Shown here piece by piece: positions 19,301 to 27,484 of a stretch of DNA of 64,000 nucleotides. A program made the position numbers and the translations under genes. The first letter of the stretch is position 1. Each line of letters starts with the position of its first letter. The stretch spans positions 6,388,501 through 6,452,500 of the forward strand of contig NZ_CP101750.1 of assembly GCF_026810505.1 (NCBI RefSeq), given 5' to 3'. Under the pieces are notes generated by a model. The model was not told where the DNA came from, did no database searches, and saw only the letters and a list, made by a program, of their open reading frames with translations. Source of the stretch: Streptomyces sp. Je 1-369. Its GTDB lineage: Bacteria; Actinomycetota; Actinomycetes; Streptomycetales; Streptomycetaceae.

Positions 19301-19933
19301 CGCACCCGGCTGCACGCCCCGGACCCGGCCGCCGACGCCATCCTGTGCTGCCTCGCCGACGTGACCACGCCCGTCCTCGCCCGCCGCGTCGCCACCCTCG
19401 TCCACGACCTCCTGGAGGCCCGCCCCGAGGCGGCCGCGCCCGCCGTCGCGTACATCGACCGTCGCCTCGAACACGGCCCCGACGTGCGCCCCGTCCTCTT
19501 TCCCCTGGTCGCAGGCCTGCTGCACAGCAGACACGTACAGGTCCGCGCGGCCCTCGCGCCCGTGCTCGCCGCGCCCGGCACCGCCGCGTCACGCGCCCTG
19601 CGCGGCGAACTGCTCGACGTCCTGCTCAGCCAGGAGCGGGACGCCGCCGTCCTGGAGAGCGTCCTGCGGGCGGTGGTGCTCGGCGTGGCGGAGTGCGGCG
19701 AGGACCGTACCCGCGAGCGGGTCCACCGCACCGCGCTGCTCCTCGTCCGCACGCCGGAGGGCGCGTCCCGGTGCGACCGGTGCCTCGTCGAACTGGCCCG
19801 CGGCCGTCCGGGCTTCGCCGCGCTCGTCACCGGCTGGCTGGCCGACGCCCCGCAGGACTGGGCGGCCCTGATCGGCCCGAGCGCCCAGCGGGTGATCGAG
19901 AACCTCGCGGGCGGCATCCGCGTCCCTGCGTAG
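16397..19933 (+). CDS. Trypsin-like pseudoprotease - P-loop NTPase - helical repeat protein, function unknown
   Basis: A 1,178-residue protein with three parts. Residues about 15-215 resemble a trypsin-like domain (GTGFAADEHGTVVTSHEAV with H45, GTDLALV with D78), but the expected GDSGGP reads GAAGGPVVD, so the nucleophile Ser is Ala158 and catalysis is unlikely. Residues about 275-600 form a STAND/AAA-like NTPase: Walker A VGDPGTGRTT (284-293) and Walker B LLLLLDGPEE (about 371-380). The remaining half is Ala/Leu/Arg-rich and helical, suggestive of HEAT/TPR-like repeats. This architecture resembles signal-sensing NTPases, but no partner genes are adjacent. ATG at 16397, between the truB terminator and ribF. 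Base composition is like its neighbours, so there is no sign of recent transfer. Confidence 0.75.
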   Translation: MAGRGRDGFSVPAPESSLVRVCDLAGRPRGTGFAADEHGTVVTSHEAVDGLARIVLHAPDDRTCVVPAEAVVELPGTDLALVRTEGLGLRPLPVAARTSVATGTYVRIAARGWREARVLGTSAVTYTATDRFHLVDAALELAIGTDGADALRLGGGAAGGPVVDASTGAVLAVLGTALQPGRSAALSLPDQDVCAHRPAGFAVSLLQAAAADPGGPLAELVARNAATVPAYGEDLNLAGALHLTATSAGSDGPPAPLHEPVERPDTAREFAAFMTGTARVLGLVGDPGTGRTTELAALAARRARGTEPAPTLWLRGADLRGTDASVADAVERALDRAGRILTASAGEPGDEQTLGDLGAGRVARLVRDAGRPLLLLLDGPEEMPAVLAHRLAQWSANTARWLRDTGARLVVACRAEYWEQAGAHFDAASLHAAADGAELPGCVRLGDLPEPQARRARALHGIPDGALAAADARHPLALRLLSEVWGATPDAPPPGTPGRDDIFGAYLDLLCLRVAVRLAAANGLRGNAVRRLAATVSGQVHEAARRCLGPGHGELDRTSFEETFPWGTRLHGCTGWASAVLTEGLLVPAGTGYRFAHEEVADWLQGTHLDVDGALGALVHRHRGAGRGGPAVPEQRRRRPGSTSAPAPAPARPLPVPRHRIGPVIQALLLLGRQRGAAELASRLGELTDALVEFGRGGAGEGGDRGDAAWWAGHLLGEVLLRVPDATPYLAVLEPLAGRGEFATAFWLRLPLAEADRFSLLRRLVVHDGPPGTPDRRLDAVAALLRADPANVQPHLARWFADERPLDGAPDATVASAAQALLHTHRHRAIDDLTEALVDCAHARADELLAALAEEEPAALCRAVDRWARDERPARRVAAAAYGLRAAPHATTVAEHALLRCAALALLARPADDALHGAALAVLVRDPQTRAQHLPNALRRFTAGDPQLPASALAAALTTHSDLVLDAFRTRLHAPDPAADAILCCLADVTTPVLARRVATLVHDLLEARPEAAAPAVAYIDRRLEHGPDVRPVLFPLVAGLLHSRHVQVRAALAPVLAAPGTAASRALRGELLDVLLSQERDAAVLESVLRAVVLGVAECGEDRTRERVHRTALLLVRTPEGASRCDRCLVELARGRPGFAALVTGWLADAPQDWAALIGPSAQRVIENLAGGIRVPA

Positions 19934-19979
19934 AGGAGACGCGTAGAGGAGACGCGTAGAGGAGACGCATAGAGGAGAC
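19928..19979 (+). repeat. 13-bp minisatellite (gcgtagaggagac) x4, each carrying a Shine-Dalgarno-like core
   Basis: Four head-to-tail copies, at 19928, 19941, 19954 and 19967 (the last reads gcatag). The stop codon of the pseudoprotease gene is in the first copy. Each unit has GAGGAG, but the true ribF start is 135 bp further on, so they are unlikely to serve as its ribosome binding site. Confidence 0.9.
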
Positions 19980-20113
19980 CCACAGGAGTGACCCCCGCCA
20001 CTCCCTCCGGTGCGAGCCGCGAGGTGTCGGCATGGCACTCTTAGTCCTGCGCAATCGGCAATGGGAACGTACAGATGTACGTGACGTATACGGGTTCGGC
20101 GAGGAGCAAAGAA

Positions 20114-21067
20114 GTGCAGCGCTGGCGTGGCTTGGAGGACATCCCCCAGGACTGGGGGCGCAGCGTCGTCACCATTGGTTCCTACGACGGCGTGCACCGC
20201 GGGCACCAGCTCATCATCGGCCGTGCGGTGGAGCGCGCCCGTGAGCTCGGCGTGCCCGCCGTCGTCGTCACCTTCGACCCGCACCCCAGCGAGGTCGTCC
20301 GCCCCGGCAGCCACCCGCCGCTGCTCGCCCCGCACCACCGGCGCGCCGAGCTGATGGCCGAGCTGGGCGTGGACGCGCTCCTGATCCTCCCCTTCACCAC
20401 CGAGTTCTCGAAGCTGTCGCCCGCGGACTTCGTGGTCAAGGTCCTCGTCGACAAACTGCACGCGCGCGTGGTCGTCGAGGGCCCCAACTTCCGCTTCGGC
20501 CACAAGGCGGCGGGCAACGTCGACTTCCTGGCCGAGCTCGGCGGAACGTACGACTACGAAGTGGACGTCATCGACCTGTACGTCAGCGGCGAGGCGGGCG
20601 ACGGCGCGCCGTTCTCCTCGACCCTGACCCGGCGCCTGATCGCCGAGGGCGACGTCACCGGAGCGGCGGAGATCCTCGGCCGCCCGCACCGCGTCGAGGG
20701 CGTCGTCGTGCGCGGTGCGCAGCGCGGGCGCGAGCTCGGTTTCCCCACGGCGAACGTCGAGACCCTGCCGCACACCGCCGTCCCCGCGGACGGGGTCTAC
20801 GCCGGTTGGCTGCACGCCCAGGGCGAGGCGATGCCGGCGGCGATCTCGGTCGGCACGAATCCGCAGTTCGACGGCACGGAGCGGACGGTCGAGGCGTACG
20901 CGATCGACCGCGTCGGGCTCGACCTGTACGGGTTGCACGTGGCCGTGGACTTCCTGGCCTTCGTCCGCGGCCAGGCCAAGTTCGACTCGATCGACGCACT
21001 GCTCGTGGCGATGGCGGACGACGTGAAGCGCTGCGGGGAGCTCGTGGCGGCGGCGGAACGCGCGTAG
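20114..21067 (+). CDS. ribF: Bifunctional riboflavin kinase / FAD synthetase
   Basis: RibF converts riboflavin to FMN and then FAD. The 317-residue product has the N-terminal nucleotidyltransferase with GSYDGVHRGHQ (HxGH motif) and the C-terminal flavokinase with GRELGFPTAN (TAN motif). The GTG at 20114 has gaggag seven bases upstream and MQRWRGLEDIPQDWGRSVV matches the family start; an upstream in-frame ATG at 20075 is less likely. The leader has a palindrome, cgtacagatgtacg, at 20068-20081. No FMN riboswitch is recognisable. Confidence 0.96.
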   Translation: MQRWRGLEDIPQDWGRSVVTIGSYDGVHRGHQLIIGRAVERARELGVPAVVVTFDPHPSEVVRPGSHPPLLAPHHRRAELMAELGVDALLILPFTTEFSKLSPADFVVKVLVDKLHARVVVEGPNFRFGHKAAGNVDFLAELGGTYDYEVDVIDLYVSGEAGDGAPFSSTLTRRLIAEGDVTGAAEILGRPHRVEGVVVRGAQRGRELGFPTANVETLPHTAVPADGVYAGWLHAQGEAMPAAISVGTNPQFDGTERTVEAYAIDRVGLDLYGLHVAVDFLAFVRGQAKFDSIDALLVAMADDVKRCGELVAAAERA

Positions 21068-21099
21068 TCGCCGGGGGCGGTGCGCGCGGCCTCGTCCCG

Positions 21100-21361
21100 A
21101 TGGCGCAGGTCAGGGCTGGGGAGAAACCTCGAACCGTCCTTGCCATCGCCGGTGGTTCGGTCATGGTCAGCGCACCGGTCGCCCCGGCCGCCGCCTATTG
21201 CAGCCGCTGATCTGGAAGGCGCCTGGACGCCCTACTGGCTGGTGAACGTCGCAGCGGCGACCACCAGCGAGGACGAAGAGGCCGTCCCGGGTCTCTACCG
21301 AGTGAACGCCCTCACCGGCAAGGTGTTCGACGCCGGAGGCGCCCCCGTCAGGACGAGCTGA
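21100..21361 (+). pseudogene. Possible frameshifted remnant of a small secreted protein
   Basis: An ATG at 21100 opens a frame with a signal-peptide-like run (TVLAIAGGSVMVSAPVAPAAA) that stops at 21210. In the next frame the DNA then reads DLEGAWTPYWLVNVAAAT through LYRVNALTGKVFDAGGAP, which looks like genuine protein rather than GC noise. One +1 shift near 21195-21210 would join them. The segment lies between ribF and the convergent ABC operon. Identity unknown; could be chance. Confidence 0.28.
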
Positions 21362-21391
21362 CCGCGGCCTGGTGGTCGCCGGACAGGGACG

Positions 21392-22408
21392 CTATCGCGC
21401 CGCCGCCCAGTGGCACGCCACCTGTGTCTCGCCCGCCCCGGAGAGCACCGCCAGGTCCTCCCCGCGGCAGCGGTCCGCGACTCCCGCGCGTTCCGCCTCG
21501 CCGGAGGCGAGTACCTGGCAGCGGGCGTGGAAGCGGCAGCCGCCGGGGATGCGGGAGGGGTCCGGGGGCTCGCCCGTCAGTACCACCGGGTCTCCCGGCG
21601 CCTCGGGCAGGACGGACAGCAGGGCCTGCGTGTACGGGTGCTGAGGTGACGTCAGTACCTCCTCCACCGTTCCCGTCTCCACGATCCGGCCCAGGTACAT
21701 CACCGCGACCCGGTCCGCGATGTTCCAGGCGAGGCCCAGGTCGTGCGTCACCACCAGCGCGGACAGGCCCAGGTCGTCGCGGAGCCGCAGCAGGAGCGCC
21801 AGGATCTCACCTCGTACGGACGCGTCCAGCGAAGCCACCGGCTCGTCGGCGACGATGAGCTCGGGTTCGAGGACCAGCGCGCCCGCGATGACGACGCGCT
21901 GGCGCTGGCCGCCGGACAGCTCGTGCGGGTAGCGCAGGAAGAAGCGGTCCGGCGGGCGCAGCCCGGCCCGCGAGAGCGCCCCCGCGACCGCCGCCCGCTC
22001 GTCGCCCCCGTACCCGTGGATGCGCAGCCCCTCCGCCACGGCGTCGTACACCGTGTGCCGCGGATTGAGCGACCCGCTCGGGTCCTGGAGGACCAGCTGG
22101 ACCCGTTTGCGGTACGCCTTGAGTGCGCGCCCCGAGTAGTTGAGCGGCTTGCCGCCGAACGTGACCTTGCCGGATGTCGGGGGCACGAGGCCGAGCAGTG
22201 AGCGCGCCAGCGTCGTCTTGCCGCAGCCCGACTCGCCCACGAGGGCGACGATCTCGCCGCCCTTGATGTCGAGGTCGACGCCGTCCACGGCACGCGCGGT
22301 GGCCCCGCCGCGGCGGCCGGGAAAGGCGATGTGCAGACCGGCGGCGGTGAGCAGCGGCCCACCGGATCCCGCGACAGTCGTCTCCGGTTCCTGCTCCTGC
22401 GTCGTCAT
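21392..22408 (-). CDS. Oligopeptide/dipeptide ABC transporter ATP-binding protein (DppF/OppF-like)
   Basis: A 338-residue ABC ATPase: Walker [11 protein letters not shown]-loop QDPSGSLNP, signature LSGGQRQR, Walker B LIVADEP and switch His in VVTHDLGLA, plus the C-terminal peptide-transporter extension with Cys residues (GGCRFHARCQV). The ATG at 22408 has agagga about 7 nt upstream; a GTG at 22441 overlapping the preceding stop as GTGA is a possible longer start. Last gene of the five-gene importer operon. Confidence 0.92.
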   Translation of the reverse strand: MTTQEQEPETTVAGSGGPLLTAAGLHIAFPGRRGGATARAVDGVDLDIKGGEIVALVGESGCGKTTLARSLLGLVPPTSGKVTFGGKPLNYSGRALKAYRKRVQLVLQDPSGSLNPRHTVYDAVAEGLRIHGYGGDERAAVAGALSRAGLRPPDRFFLRYPHELSGGQRQRVVIAGALVLEPELIVADEPVASLDASVRGEILALLLRLRDDLGLSALVVTHDLGLAWNIADRVAVMYLGRIVETGTVEEVLTSPQHPYTQALLSVLPEAPGDPVVLTGEPPDPSRIPGGCRFHARCQVLASGEAERAGVADRCRGEDLAVLSGAGETQVACHWAAAR

Positions 22409-22437
22409 GCGCGCGTCCTCTTCACGGGGGCTCTCGG

Positions 22438-23520
22438 TCACGATGTGCGCTCCGCCGTCGCGGGAGCCGACGTGGGCTGCGCGGGAAGCGGTGCGCCCGC
22501 GTGAACGCAGGCCGCGCGGTGGTGCGGCCCCGCGTCCCGCAGCGCCTGGTCCTCCGTGGCGCAGGAGTCGAGGGCGACCGGGCAGCGGGGGTGGAACGTA
22601 CACCCCGTGGGGAGCGCGGACGGGTCGGGCGGATCGCCGGGCAGCCCGCGCGGGGCGAACCGGGACGCGATGTCGCCGATGCGCGGGAAGGCCGCCGAGA
22701 GGGCCTTCCCGTAGGGGTGCCGGGCGTTCTCGTAGACCTCGGAGGCCGGGCCCTCCTCGACGACACGGCCCGCGTACATCACCGCGAGCCGGTCACACGT
22801 GTCGGAGAGCACGGCCAGGTCGTGGCTGATCATCATCAGGCCGAGGTCCTGCTCGGCCACCAACTGCTCGATCAGGCGGAGGATCTGCGCCTGGATCATC
22901 ACGTCGAGCGCGGTGGTCGGCTCATCGGCGATGATGAGCCGCGGATCGCAGGCGAGCGCCATCGCGATCATCACGCGCTGGCGCTGGCCGCCGGACAGCT
23001 CGTGCGGATAGGCCTCCGCGCGGGCGGCGGGCAGTCCCACGTGTTCGAGGAGCTCACCGACCTTGGTCTTCGCGCCGGCCTGCGTCGCCTTCTTGTGCAG
23101 CAGGATCGGCTCGGCGATCTGGTCGCCGATGCGGTGCACGGCGTTCAGGGAGTGCATCGCGCCCTGGAAGACGATGGAGGCACCGGCCCAGCGCACCGCG
23201 CGGACCCGCCCCCACTTCATCGTGAGGACGTCCTCGCCGTCGAGCAGGATCTCGCCGGACACCTTGGTGCCCGCGGGCAGCAGCCGCAGCAGGGCCAGCG
23301 CGAGCGTGGACTTGCCGCACCCCGACTCGCCCGCGACGCCGAGCTTGTGCCCCGCGTCGACGTGCAGGTTCACACCGCGGACCGCTGCGGCGCCGTTCGC
23401 GTACGTCACTTCGAGCTCGCGTACGTCGAGGAGACGCCGCGGGCTCGCTTGGGCCTTGTCGGTCAACTGGGCCTTGTCGGTCAACTGGCTCTTGTCGGGC
23501 AACTGGGTGTTGTCGGTCAA
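22438..23520 (-). CDS. Oligopeptide/dipeptide ABC transporter ATP-binding protein (DppD/OppD-like)
   Basis: A 360-residue ABC ATPase with Walker [11 protein letters not shown], signature [12 protein letters not shown], Walker [14 protein letters not shown]-loop MISHDLAV and the C-terminal GCTFHPRCP motif of the Opp/Dpp class. The probable TTG start at 23520 overlaps the permease stop (TTGA). The first residues are a short (TDKAQL)-like repeat encoded by an 18-bp tandem repeat that offers several in-frame TTG codons, so the exact start is uncertain. Similarity proper begins at [14 protein letters not shown]. Confidence 0.92.
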   Translation of the reverse strand: MTDNTQLPDKSQLTDKAQLTDKAQASPRRLLDVRELEVTYANGAAAVRGVNLHVDAGHKLGVAGESGCGKSTLALALLRLLPAGTKVSGEILLDGEDVLTMKWGRVRAVRWAGASIVFQGAMHSLNAVHRIGDQIAEPILLHKKATQAGAKTKVGELLEHVGLPAARAEAYPHELSGGQRQRVMIAMALACDPRLIIADEPTTALDVMIQAQILRLIEQLVAEQDLGLMMISHDLAVLSDTCDRLAVMYAGRVVEEGPASEVYENARHPYGKALSAAFPRIGDIASRFAPRGLPGDPPDPSALPTGCTFHPRCPVALDSCATEDQALRDAGPHHRAACVHAGAPLPAQPTSAPATAERTS

Positions 23521-23524
23521 CGGG
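23456..23524 (-). repeat. 18-bp tandem repeat at the start of the ABC ATPase gene
   Basis: About 3.8 copies of ttgtcggtcaactgggcc (plus strand) at 23456, 23474, 23492 and 23510. On the coding strand each unit starts TTGACCGAC, giving in-frame potential TTG starts 18 bp apart; the first coincides with the junction of the two genes. Confidence 0.85.
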
Positions 23525-24464
23525 AGGCCCCCAGCCTGGGGTTGAGCACGGATTCCACGGCGCGGCCGCACAGTGTGAACGCCAGCGCGACGACGGCGAT
23601 GGCGAGACCGGGTGGGGCGAGGTACCACCAGTGCCCCGCGCTGACCGCGCCCGCCTCGCGCGCGTCCTGCAGCAGCCCGCCCCAGGAGACGCTCGTCGGG
23701 TCGCCGAGGCCGAGGAACGCGAGCGTGGCCTCGGTGAGGATGGCGCCGGAGATGACGAGCGTGGTCTGCGCGAGGACGAGCGGCATGACGTTGGGCAGGA
23801 CGTGCCGGGCCATGATGTGGCCGTGGCCGCCGCCGAGTGCCTGCGCCCGCTCGATGTAGGGGCGGGACTCCACGGCGAGGGTCTGCGCCCTGACCAGGCG
23901 TGCCGTGGTCGGCCAGGTCGTCACGCCGATCGCCAGGATGATCGTCCAGACCGTGCCGGACATCACCGCGGCGAGCGCGATGGCGAGCACGAGCGTCGGC
24001 ATCACCAGGAACCAGTCGGTGACGCGCATGATCACGGTGGCGTACCAGCCCTTGAAGTGCCCCGCGGTGATGCCGACGAGCGTGCCGATGGCCACCGAGA
24101 GCACGGCGGCGAGCAGCCCCACGGTCAGCGACATGCGCGCGCCGTACACGAGCAGGCCCAGCAGGTCGCGCCCGAACTGGTCGGTCCCGAGCGGGAACTC
24201 CCCGCTCGGCGCCTCCATCGGATCGCCCGGCGCGCCGGTCACGCTCTGCGCGTCGGAGCCGACGAGCAGCGGGGCGAAGACCGCGGCGAGGCCGATCAGG
24301 ACGAGCACGGAGAGGCCGACGAGCCCGGCGCGGTGCGTGCGGTACTCGCGCCAGAAGCGCACCGCGGAGTGCCTGCGCCGCGTCCACGCGAGCGACCGCG
24401 CGCTCTTCGCGGTGGCCTTCGGAGCAATCGGTGTCGGGTCGGTCGGTGCGGATTCGGTCGTCAT
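23517..24464 (-). CDS. Oligopeptide/dipeptide ABC transporter permease (DppC/OppC-like)
   Basis: A 315-residue inner-membrane permease. An N-terminal cytoplasmic extension is followed by AGLVGLSVLVLIGLAAVFAP, the OppC-type first membrane helix, a large extracytoplasmic loop (GDPMEAPSGEFPLGTDQFGR) and the cytoplasmic EAA-like loop IERAQALGGGHGHIMARHVLP that contacts the ATPase. ATG overlaps the upstream permease stop (ATGA). Confidence 0.93.
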   Translation of the reverse strand: MTTESAPTDPTPIAPKATAKSARSLAWTRRRHSAVRFWREYRTHRAGLVGLSVLVLIGLAAVFAPLLVGSDAQSVTGAPGDPMEAPSGEFPLGTDQFGRDLLGLLVYGARMSLTVGLLAAVLSVAIGTLVGITAGHFKGWYATVIMRVTDWFLVMPTLVLAIALAAVMSGTVWTIILAIGVTTWPTTARLVRAQTLAVESRPYIERAQALGGGHGHIMARHVLPNVMPLVLAQTTLVISGAILTEATLAFLGLGDPTSVSWGGLLQDAREAGAVSAGHWWYLAPPGLAIAVVALAFTLCGRAVESVLNPRLGASR

Positions 24465-25555
24465 CGGCCCACCCGGGGATCGAGCAGCGGATAGATCACG
24501 TCGGCCAGGGTGTTCATCAGGATCACCGCGACGGAGAAGACGAAGAACAGCCCCTGCACCAGCGGCAGGTCGGGCACGCTCAGCGCCTGATAGAAGAGCC
24601 CGCCGAGCCCCGGCCAGGAGAACACGGTCTCGACGAGGATGGCGCCCGCCACGACCGTGCCGAGGTTGACGAACATCAGGGTGACGGTCGGCAGCATGGC
24701 ATTGGGCACGGCGTGCCGACGCCGTACGAGATCGTCCCGAAGCCCCTTCGCCCGCGCGGTCGTCAGATAGTCGCTGCCCATCTCGTCGAGCAGCGACGAC
24801 CGCATGACGAGCAGCGTCTGCGCGTACCCGACGGCGACCAGCGTGACGACGGGAAGCACCATGTGGTGCGCGACGTCGACGACGTACGCGAAGCCGGTCT
24901 CACCCCCGGACTCCAGACCGCCGGTCGGGAACATCCCGGGGATGGGCCCGATGCCCACGGAGAAGGTGATGATCAGCAACAGCCCCAGCCAGAATGACGG
25001 CACCGAGTACAACGTCAGGGCGAGCCCGGTGTTGAGGCGGTCGCCAAGCTTCCCGTTGCGCCAGGCGGTGCGCGTGCCGAGCCAGATGCCGATGATCGTG
25101 TAGAGGACGTACGCCGTTCCGGTGAGAAGGAGCGTCGCGGGCAGCGCCTCGGTGATCTTGTCCATCACGGGCGCGTGGAACTGGTACGACGTGCCGAAGT
25201 CGCCGGACAGGACGTTGCCGGTGTAGTCCCAGAATTGGGCCATGACCGACTTGTCGAGGCCGAACTCCTGACGCATCGCGGCGAGTTGCTCGGCGGAGAC
25301 CCGCTTGCCGCCCGTCATCTGCTTGACGGGGTCGCCGGGGATCAGCCGGAACAGGAAGAAGCTGGTGACGAGCACGGCGAACAGCGACACGACCGCGCCG
25401 CCGATCTTGCCCGCCACATAGAGGAGGTAGGCGCGGGTGTTGCGGTCCCGGGGCCCGCGGGCCGACGCCGCCCCGGCCACAGCCGGGTCGCCGTCGGCCC
25501 CGGGGCCCTTGGGGCCCTCGGTGTCGAGCAGTGCGGGATTGCTGTCAGCGGTCAT
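24461..25555 (-). CDS. Oligopeptide/dipeptide ABC transporter permease (DppB/OppB-like)
   Basis: A 364-residue permease with an unusually long, hydrophilic N-terminus (about 40 residues) before the first helix GGAVVSLFAVLVTSFFLFRL and the conserved IPGDPV segment. The EAA-like loop is LTTARAKGLRDDLVRRRHAVPN. It starts 3 bp after the binding-protein gene stop and overlaps the next permease, so the operon is translated as a coupled unit. Confidence 0.93.
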   Translation of the reverse strand: MTADSNPALLDTEGPKGPGADGDPAVAGAASARGPRDRNTRAYLLYVAGKIGGAVVSLFAVLVTSFFLFRLIPGDPVKQMTGGKRVSAEQLAAMRQEFGLDKSVMAQFWDYTGNVLSGDFGTSYQFHAPVMDKITEALPATLLLTGTAYVLYTIIGIWLGTRTAWRNGKLGDRLNTGLALTLYSVPSFWLGLLLIITFSVGIGPIPGMFPTGGLESGGETGFAYVVDVAHHMVLPVVTLVAVGYAQTLLVMRSSLLDEMGSDYLTTARAKGLRDDLVRRRHAVPNAMLPTVTLMFVNLGTVVAGAILVETVFSWPGLGGLFYQALSVPDLPLVQGLFFVFSVAVILMNTLADVIYPLLDPRVGR

Positions 25556-25558
25556 GCG

Positions 25559-27484
25559 TTACTCGCGGTCCTCTGCGGTAGAACGGCGGCGCAGGGCGAA
25601 CAGGACTCCGCCGCCCACGAGCACCACCGCGGCAGCGGCGATACCGATGATGACACCGGTCGAGCTGCCGTCCTTGGAGGAACTCTTCCCATCCGCGGGC
25701 ACGGCCGACCACCAGCTCCAATATCCGTCCTGGCCGTAGATGTTGCCTGCGGCCGTCGGCATGGTGGTGATGGACTTGATCTGGTCGGTGCGGTAGGCCT
25801 CGACGGCGTTCGGATACGCGAGGACGTTCATGTACCCGGAGTCGTACAGCCACGACTCCATCTGCTTCACGATGTCGGCACGCTTGCCCTCGTCGTACTC
25901 GGCGAGCTGCTTGTCGTACAGGCTGTCGAACTTCTTGTCGCAGATGAAGTTGTCCGTGGCGGCGCTCTCCTTGGCCTTCACCGGCAGCGCGGCGCAGGTG
26001 TGGATGCCGAGGACGAAGTCGGGGTCGGGGTTGACGGACCACCCGTCGAAGGCGAGGTCGTACTCACCCGCGTACCAGGGCACGGACACGTCATCGAGGC
26101 AATTCACCTTGAGCCCGATCCCGAGCTCCCCCCACCACTCCTTCAGATACTTCCCGACGGCCTTGTCGTTGGGGTCGGTGGCGTGACACAGGATGCGGAA
26201 GTCAAGAGGCTTCCCGTCCTTCCCGACCCGCTTGCCGCTGCTGTTCTCCTTGTATCCGGCCTCGTCGAGGAGTTGTGCGGCCTTCTTCGGGTCGTACTTC
26301 AGCTCTTGGTCGGCGGACGGTTTCCAGGCGTACTCGGAGAAGCGCGGCGGAATGTATCCGGCCCCCTCGACGGCATGCCCCTGGAAGACCTTCTCCACGA
26401 GCGCCGCACGGTCGACGGAGAGGAAGAGTGCCTGCCGCACCTTCTTGTCGAGCAGCGCGGGATGCCCGTCGCCGAACTTCTTGCCGTCGAGGGTCTTGGC
26501 GCCCGGGTTGGTGGCGAGGGCGAAGAACCGGCGCCCCGGCCCCTCATTGACCTTGATGTTGTCCTCGTTCTTCAAGGACTCGGCCTGCGCGGGCGTGAGC
26601 GCGGGCTGCCCGGCCACGAACGACACCTCGCCCTTCCGGAGGGCGGAGACGGCGGCGTCCTGGTCCTTGTACGTCTTGAAGACCAGTTCGTCGAACTTGG
26701 GCGAACCGCGCCAGAAGTCCTTGTTGGCCTTCAGTCGTACGTACTGGTCGACCTTGTAGTCCGTCAGGGTGAACGGTCCGTTGCCGACGACGGGGAAGTC
26801 CTTGTCGTTGTTGAACTTCGAGATGTCCTCGACCTTCTCCCATACGTGCTTGGGAACGATCGGCACGTCGAGGGCGGCCATCGTGGCCTGCGGCTTCTTC
26901 AGCTCGATGACCAGCTTGGTCGCGCTCGGCGCGGTCACCTTCTTGAAGTTGGTGACGAAGTTCGAGTTCGCGGTAGCGGTGCCTTCCTTGGACATCACCT
27001 TGTTGAACGTCCACGCCGCGTCCTCGGCGGTCGCCTTCTTCCCGTCCGACCACTTGGAGTCGCCCCGGATGGTGTACGTCCAGGTCAGCTTGTCGTCGGA
27101 GGACTCCCACTCGGTGGCGAACCCCGGGATCGCCTTGTTGTCCTTGGCGTCGTAGTTCGTCAGGTACTCGTACGTCAGCCGGTGGATGCTGGTGCTGAGC
27201 AGCCGCTGGGCGAGGAACGGACTGAGCGAGTCGACGCTCTGCGCCACGGCGACGGTGAGCACCTGCTTCCCGCCGTCGTCCTTGGCCTGTGCGAGCTGCG
27301 GCGCCGGATTGAGTGGCGTGGCGAGACCGGCCGTCAGAGTGAACGCGGCGACGCCACCGGCGAGGGTGAGTGTGAGGCGGCGGTGGGGGTGGGAGCGGGC
27401 GTGGGGGTGGTGCCGGGGGTGGTGCCGGGGCGTTGCTCTCCGCTGGGGTGCTGCTGATCTGCCGTGCTGATCCTGTGTGTCCAT
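25559..27484 (-). CDS. Extracellular solute-binding protein family 5, C-terminally membrane anchored
   Basis: First gene of the importer operon, 641 residues. A His/Arg-rich N-terminus precedes a signal-type hydrophobic stretch (LTLTLAGGVAAFTLTAGLA); there is no lipobox. The binding domain shows the SBP_bac_5 pattern (LTYEYLTNYDAKDNKAIPGFA, WTYTIRGDSKWSDGKKATAED). The C-terminus has a Ser/Gly spacer, a hydrophobic helix (VIIGIAAAAVVLVGGGVLFA) and a positive stop-transfer RRRS, so the protein is probably tethered by its C-terminus rather than by lipid. Start chosen at ATG 27484 with gaggt upstream; ATGs at 27505 and 27532 are possible. Ligand unknown, peptide-like by family. Confidence 0.9.
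   Translation of the reverse strand: MDTQDQHGRSAAPQRRATPRHHPRHHPHARSHPHRRLTLTLAGGVAAFTLTAGLATPLNPAPQLAQAKDDGGKQVLTVAVAQSVDSLSPFLAQRLLSTSIHRLTYEYLTNYDAKDNKAIPGFATEWESSDDKLTWTYTIRGDSKWSDGKKATAEDAAWTFNKVMSKEGTATANSNFVTNFKKVTAPSATKLVIELKKPQATMAALDVPIVPKHVWEKVEDISKFNNDKDFPVVGNGPFTLTDYKVDQYVRLKANKDFWRGSPKFDELVFKTYKDQDAAVSALRKGEVSFVAGQPALTPAQAESLKNEDNIKVNEGPGRRFFALATNPGAKTLDGKKFGDGHPALLDKKVRQALFLSVDRAALVEKVFQGHAVEGAGYIPPRFSEYAWKPSADQELKYDPKKAAQLLDEAGYKENSSGKRVGKDGKPLDFRILCHATDPNDKAVGKYLKEWWGELGIGLKVNCLDDVSVPWYAGEYDLAFDGWSVNPDPDFVLGIHTCAALPVKAKESAATDNFICDKKFDSLYDKQLAEYDEGKRADIVKQMESWLYDSGYMNVLAYPNAVEAYRTDQIKSITTMPTAAGNIYGQDGYWSWWSAVPADGKSSSKDGSSTGVIIGIAAAAVVLVGGGVLFALRRRSTAEDRE

Noticed and set aside
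20000-20113. FMN riboswitch upstream of ribF
   Set aside because: The leader is short and has none of the conserved RFN element blocks; only a 14-bp palindrome is present.
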